In this document: piece after piece, positions 59,440-64,000 of the stretch
How positions within the stretch are numbered: position 1 is the stretch's first letter
Layout: every line of letters starts with the position of its first letter
DNA from: Liolophura sinensis
Lineage: Eukaryota > Mollusca > Polyplacophora > Chitonida > Chitonidae
Reading direction: 5' to 3'
Assembly (NCBI RefSeq): GCF_032854445.1
Contig: NC_088300.1
Coordinates: 3,720,001-3,784,000, forward strand
DNA length: 64,000 nucleotides
Made by a program: the position numbers and the translations under genes
The notes under the pieces: generated by a model
Database searches by the model: none
What the model saw: only the letters and a program-made list of their open reading frames with translations
What the model was told of the DNA's origin: nothing

Positions 59440-59806
59440 ATTTATGTGGATACAATCTTGAAAACTACCTTGTTAATTTACTACTCTCACAAATCACACT
59501 AATTGACCAGCAAATCTGTGGTCACACTGTCTGAAAGAGATGTACAAACTAGCTCACTGTCAATTATAGTTTCACAGGCCATGTCAATCACCTACCTGTG
59601 GTTTTCAAAATCTATATGATTTCTGGCTTTGACAACATCTTTAAATCTATGACATTTTCACTGCCATCTGCCAGCAGAGCCTTTATAATCCTACCAGAAA
59701 CAGACATTCAGAAACATGGTGAACATTCTTGGAGAGATACTGATATACAGAGTCATGGTCACAATGAAATCAGAATTTTAAAATAGCATACCAAGTCCAT
59801 GTAGAT
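59440..59806. mobile_element. Partial copy of the 61-kb MITE
   Basis: The right end aattttaaaatagcatacca-agtccatgtagatga and inner ttaatttactNctcaca-at segments match 60973-61527. The left TIR is not preserved. Confidence 0.5.
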
Positions 59807-60367
59807 GAACTATTGTAAGAGTAAGTTAAAACTATTCAAAGAAAACAGGCATTAAGCAATACTGACTCAGAGACTCTTCAATAAATTGATGTCACTTCAC
59901 CACGTGACAGCAACCTAGTCTTTACAACATCTCTATTTTCAACGGTTGGTGGTACATGTACTTATCAGGTATATATCAGAAATTGTTGAAAGTAGACCTC
60001 AAATGAACTCTATCTGCCTCTCCTACTAGGATCAGCTCTGAGCAATTTCTCTCATACCTTTTGCTTATCGAGATCCCACTGCAGATCTTTCTTTTTTCCA
60101 CATTGTTACGGTCTAATGATAACGACCTTTCTGTCAGAATGATACCGTGTTGTTGTTGTACAAGTACTCGTAGCAACGGACATTTGCTTCAACAAATATT
60201 GTTTCTCTGACAACCTTCATATGGAAGCTAACATTTAGTCATATGAGAGCTTCATTACACTAATTCTGAACCTAGCACCTTCAAAACTAGATCCTTAAAA
60301 TAAAAACAGCTTCCAAATACCACGGCTTTTGTGTTAAACAATTATTTTGACACCAACAACTATTTAG

Positions 60368-60377
60368 TCACGTGACT
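60368..60377. promoter_or_regulatory. Palindromic E-box GTCACGTGAC
   Basis: A perfect 10-bp palindrome ~190 bp upstream of the plus-strand gene's ATG, in the presumed divergent promoter region. It matches the bHLH-zip (USF/TFEB-type) consensus. Functional role is unproven. Confidence 0.3.
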
Positions 60378-60558
60378 TGACAAGACTTCATTTTTCGTAT
60401 TTTTATTCATTTCAGAACACATCGTCATAACATTTTAATATGTTTTAAATGCTTTACATTATTAAAGAATATTATATACCGGCAAATATCTCAATGTTTA
60501 CAGGGGATATATTTTTCATCACTTACAGATTTGCGGCTGTGGAGTGGGATAATTGAAA

Positions 60559-60650
60559 ATGGCTACCACTGGAGTCGGTGTCAGCGTGGAAGCAGTGATA
60601 GAGAACCAAATACAAGAAGTAACTCTTGATGGACAAGAAATCTATGTTAC
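60559..60650 (+). CDS. First coding exon of an unrecognised plus-strand gene
   Basis: The ATG at 60559 opens a 30-codon frame, MATTGVGVSVEAVIENQIQE then VTLDGQEIYV, ending with two bases of the next codon at a strong GTAAGT donor (60651). The AAAATGG context is good. It is divergent from PCNX4 with ~1.7 kb between start codons. I do not recognise the protein; the Val/Gln-rich, short-exon start gives no domain. No second exon was found up to 64,000. Confidence 0.55.
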
Positions 60651-60972
60651 GTAAGTGCTGGGATGGGTTTGTCATTTCTGTAGCATCGATGTTTGGTGAA
60701 AGTTTTAGCATTTCTTTATACTGATTGCAAGTAACAGTCATTAGGCTGTTGTTGTTTTAAGGCACCCAGTGATCTACTAGTACTAGGCTGTAAACAATAA
60801 CTCCTTAGATCGGTTCACCGACACTTGCTGGTAAACGATTTCTGATTACGCTTAGGTACTGTCAGCACTGTGCGCAGTAGTGTTTAGTGTTCCGACAGTA
60901 GGCCCAATGGTAGGCTTATAAATTAGCCTTTATCTGCTAGCGATACAGCTTGTAATTCATTACCATAGTCAA

Positions 60973-61527
60973 TCTAGATGGACTCATTGTGCTATTTTAA
61001 AATTGTGACATACACTATAACACTGAGTCAATCGCCACCTTTCAACAAACATGGCCCAGATTTCAAGCTCGAACTCCCTTCCCACCTTTGGCAGTCTAAC
61101 TCACCTCCTCTGCTCATTATGTTGTAATGTTACGGTGGATACGCTAATACTATCGTCTTAATTTACTATCCTCACAGATAAAACTAATTAACTTGCTCTG
61201 TTGTGATCACATTGACTACTTGAAATTTGATGGTACGGAGTGTTTCGACCCGTACAGCCATTTTGCAGTGTCTCATGACCTACTTCTGGTTTTGAAATGC
61301 AACTGTTTTGGCATTGAAGTCCTTGAGAAAGTAATTTTATTTCTATTGCCATCTGCACTTGTATTTTAGTTTAGATAAATTTTGGTGCCGTCAATGCGGA
61401 CTTCATTGAAATTAGTCTAATTGAGTTAAAGTTCAGAAATGTACGGCGATTTTTTTGAGAGGTGGCAATGGACCCAGTGTTACAATGAATGTTAGAATTT
61501 TAAAATAGCATACTGAGTCCATCTAGA
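60973..61527. mobile_element. MITE with ~75-bp terminal inverted repeats
   Basis: The left end tctagatggactcattgtgc, then tattttaaaatt and aacactgagtcaatcgccac-ctttcaa, is mirrored by the right end ttgagaggtggcaatggacc, aattttaaaatagca and tgagtccatctaga. 555 bp, non-coding, within the first intron of the plus-strand gene. Confidence 0.85.
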
Positions 61528-61529
61528 TG

Positions 61530-64000
61530 AACTGATGTCACAGCTGCTCTGAGCCAATCACCAGCATCCTCTTAGCTCACATGACTAGAGCTAAGCTGGT
61601 AGTGTTTCCTACTTGACAATTTAACAATCAGCAAAGAAATCACCCTTTTTGTTGGACCACAGTCTGCTTCTATTCTGTTCGGTTTATCATCTCAACCATT
61701 GGCAGTCCAAGGCCTGACAAAACTTCTAACAGGCAGCTAGGTTCGCCATCTGTAACCTTTGTGTGCATGAGTGGGATTTCTGTTTGTCCTGTACAGCAGA
61801 TGATTTGTATGTGCCGTTAACATGTCAAATAGCCAAGAAATCAGCTGTAAACATTTCATATTGACTAAGATTTATTCTAAACACCCATAGTAAAGTTTGT
61901 GTACTGTAACAGCACCTTCCAACGAGCAAGATGATGGAAGGCAAAAATAATAATGAAAATGTCAAAACCTGATTTAAGGTGAGCAAATGTTGTGATAGCT
62001 CTTCTGGACAATTTTAATCTCATTGCGTGGCATACTATACAAGTAGTAATTTCATGCTATCATGCTTTTGTGCCTTACTCACAACTGTCATGACAGCAAC
62101 GTTTTACATGTGAAGCTATTGCTTTTGTGCGCTGTACATGCAGTCCTGTGTTTTACTTTTTATGTCATAGCACATAACTCACTGTCCAAGTGTCAAATCT
62201 ACTACTTCACACTTCTCCTGCACTCTAGAATAAGCTTTTAAAACAACATCATTGTACATTTTTGTGTCTTAATCTGCTCTTGGAATACTCAAGTAAGGTT
62301 GTGACATATTTTTAGATGATGTCATTTTCACAACATGATTGATGTACAAAGAATCAGTCTGTTTGTCATGGTGTTACATGGCGAGTAGCTCAAAACAGAC
62401 CTTATTTCCAAGTTTAACTGATATTTTCTGAAGATTTTCCAACAAAGATGGTGCAAATGGTTGCAAAATGTGCACAAATGTTTCAGCCTTCAGACTGACC
62501 ATGTATTAAAAGAATGTAGGCATTTTGTATGGCATATGCAGCGAACTTTGCTCATAGGGTACCTAAACACAGATAATTGTGATCATTGGGTGAACAGGTT
62601 GTTTGGGCTAAGGATGGTCAGCAGTCTCCGCATGTCGGTAAATATGAGCCGACCAAATTTTTGTTAAAAAGTGTCTAACTCAGAATACTCAGCCGAGCTT
62701 GAAGATGGCTGCACATGCTAAATATTGCCAAGTGTGATTTCCACTTAACTGCACGTGCTAAATATTGCCAAGTGTGATTTCCACTTAACTGCACGTGATA
62801 AATATTGCCAAGTGTGATTTCCACTTAACCTTGTATGTCAGTCAATCCTTGGTTCACTGAATGATGCTGGGCAGAAAAACTTGATAGACTCGGCACAAGC
62901 CAGGGGATATAGAACAGTAAAAGCTGAATACCGTTAATATTTTTCAAATGATAAGTTTAAATGATAACCCACGTGACACAAAGTTATCTATCTATATATT
63001 CTCTTGAAATTGTTCCGATTACTACGGGGTCCACGCTATCCTAGCAGGACACCTCTTGAAATCATTCGCATTATCATTACTATTCTTAGTCAGCTCTTAA
63101 AATAGCAATATCTCCAAAAATGCTCAAAACCAAACTTTGCATTTTTAATGACGAACATACATGATTGAAGCAACTTTTGACACTTTTGGCCAGTTACATG
63201 ATTTTGAGACTACTTTGAACTTTATTGATTAGCTTAAAAATTCGTTTTCTCCAAAATGGATAAAGCTATCAAGATAAAATTTTGCTGTATAGTTTGTAGG
63301 TGGATTGCCCCACAAAGATTCCAAAACTCATTGAGTTTGGTATACAATTTGGGCCAGACTGACAAATGAAATTAGCTCACAATCAGCATAGTTGTATCAA
63401 AGAAAACATATCTGAGAATACCTTGACCTTAGGAGAAAGGATTTCTAAGGATTTTTCCTGGAATTGGTGTCAGTGATATTTATACAACACTGCTACATGT
63501 ATCTGAGAGCAATGTTTATTTTCTTTTCATTGCTCTTCACACAAGCCTCAATGGACATTGTATCTATCTACCTGAAGTTCAAATCCAGCTAAATCTTGCC
63601 AGGCGTCTTTGATTTTTTTATTTCCCATTATCATGAACCTTATCGACATCAAGCTACCAGAAGTGGTGAAAGACTAGTAGTGTTGACCCCAGCATTGCTG
63701 TGGAATAGCAGCTTTAATTATTTATGTCTTATGTATTTTATTGTATATTTTATATTATCATGATTTTGCCTATCTGAACAAGGTAAGCTATGTTTTGTTT
63801 TGAGCTGTGTAGACTTGTGAATGGGTGCCATTGATATGCAGCCACATTGCACCCAAACATATTTACCTGTGCAACCAGTTTAGAATTTTCGCTGCAATAG
63901 TGCACCCAATTTTTTTTTATAATTCAACCCCTCATAGACACCGTGCTACAGATTTTAAGGGCTGTCTCAGGGAAGTTTGAATCCAGAGGTTTTCACAAGA
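61530..64000. other. Intronic or intergenic stretch, no gene seen
   Basis: No exon with a recognisable motif on either strand. It contains the 40-bp triplicate at 62710-62829. The window ends inside this stretch. Confidence 0.4.
62710..62829 (+). repeat. 40-bp tandem repeat, 3 copies
   Basis: tgcacgtgctaaatattgcc followed by aagtgtgatttccacttaac three times, each copy differing by one base. The CACGTG E-box core occurs in copies 2 and 3. Confidence 0.95.

Overview
This is an animal genome window, most likely from a mollusc. Its genes have many short exons with GT-AG introns, and it is full of tRNA-derived SINEs with mollusc-type tails (ending in motifs like gttaagtacnacgttaaac...caagcactcactcac or the gtttcctcccccgataatgctgg core), small inverted-repeat transposons and minisatellites. 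The phylum comes from recognising repeat style, not from a database search. Two genes are clear. Both lie on the minus strand and both could be followed exon by exon with reading frames that join. CMTR1 (cap1 mRNA 2'-O-ribose methyltransferase) runs from about 41.2 kb or 39.3 kb down to 16.19 kb. PCNX4 (pecanex-like 4, a multipass membrane protein) runs from 58.86 kb down to 45.45 kb. A third gene starts on the plus strand at 60,559; only its first coding exon is visible and I do not recognise it. || Layout. 1-15.7 kb: gene-free ground holding decayed transposons: a Ty3/gypsy pol fragment (minus), a Tc1-like element with terminal inverted repeats and a frameshifted transposase, a second Tc1-like fragment, SINEs, duplicated unknown repeats, a (GA)n tract and a 51-bp minisatellite. 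16.2-41.2 kb: CMTR1, at least 21 coding exons plus a tentative short first exon. Its introns hold about eleven tandem arrays, several MITE-like elements, SINEs and a possible foldback element. 42-45.4 kb: CMTR1/PCNX4 intergenic space or a long PCNX4 3' UTR, with an element flanked by TTAA. 45.5-58.9 kb: PCNX4, nine coding exons. 58.9-60.6 kb: presumed divergent promoter region. 60.6-64 kb: first intron of the unknown plus-strand gene, with a 555-bp MITE. || The two clear genes do not obviously act together: CMTR1 works in the nucleus on nascent mRNA caps, PCNX4 in membranes. The most unusual feature is the tandem repeats. About fifteen arrays, 17 to ~118 bp per unit, occupy roughly 9-10 kb. 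Four begin exactly at an exon boundary and copy exon sequence or splice-site sequence into every unit: three at CMTR1 5' splice sites and one at the PCNX4 stop codon. A fifth begins at a CMTR1 3' splice site. The window therefore carries dozens of decoy splice donors directly downstream of real ones.
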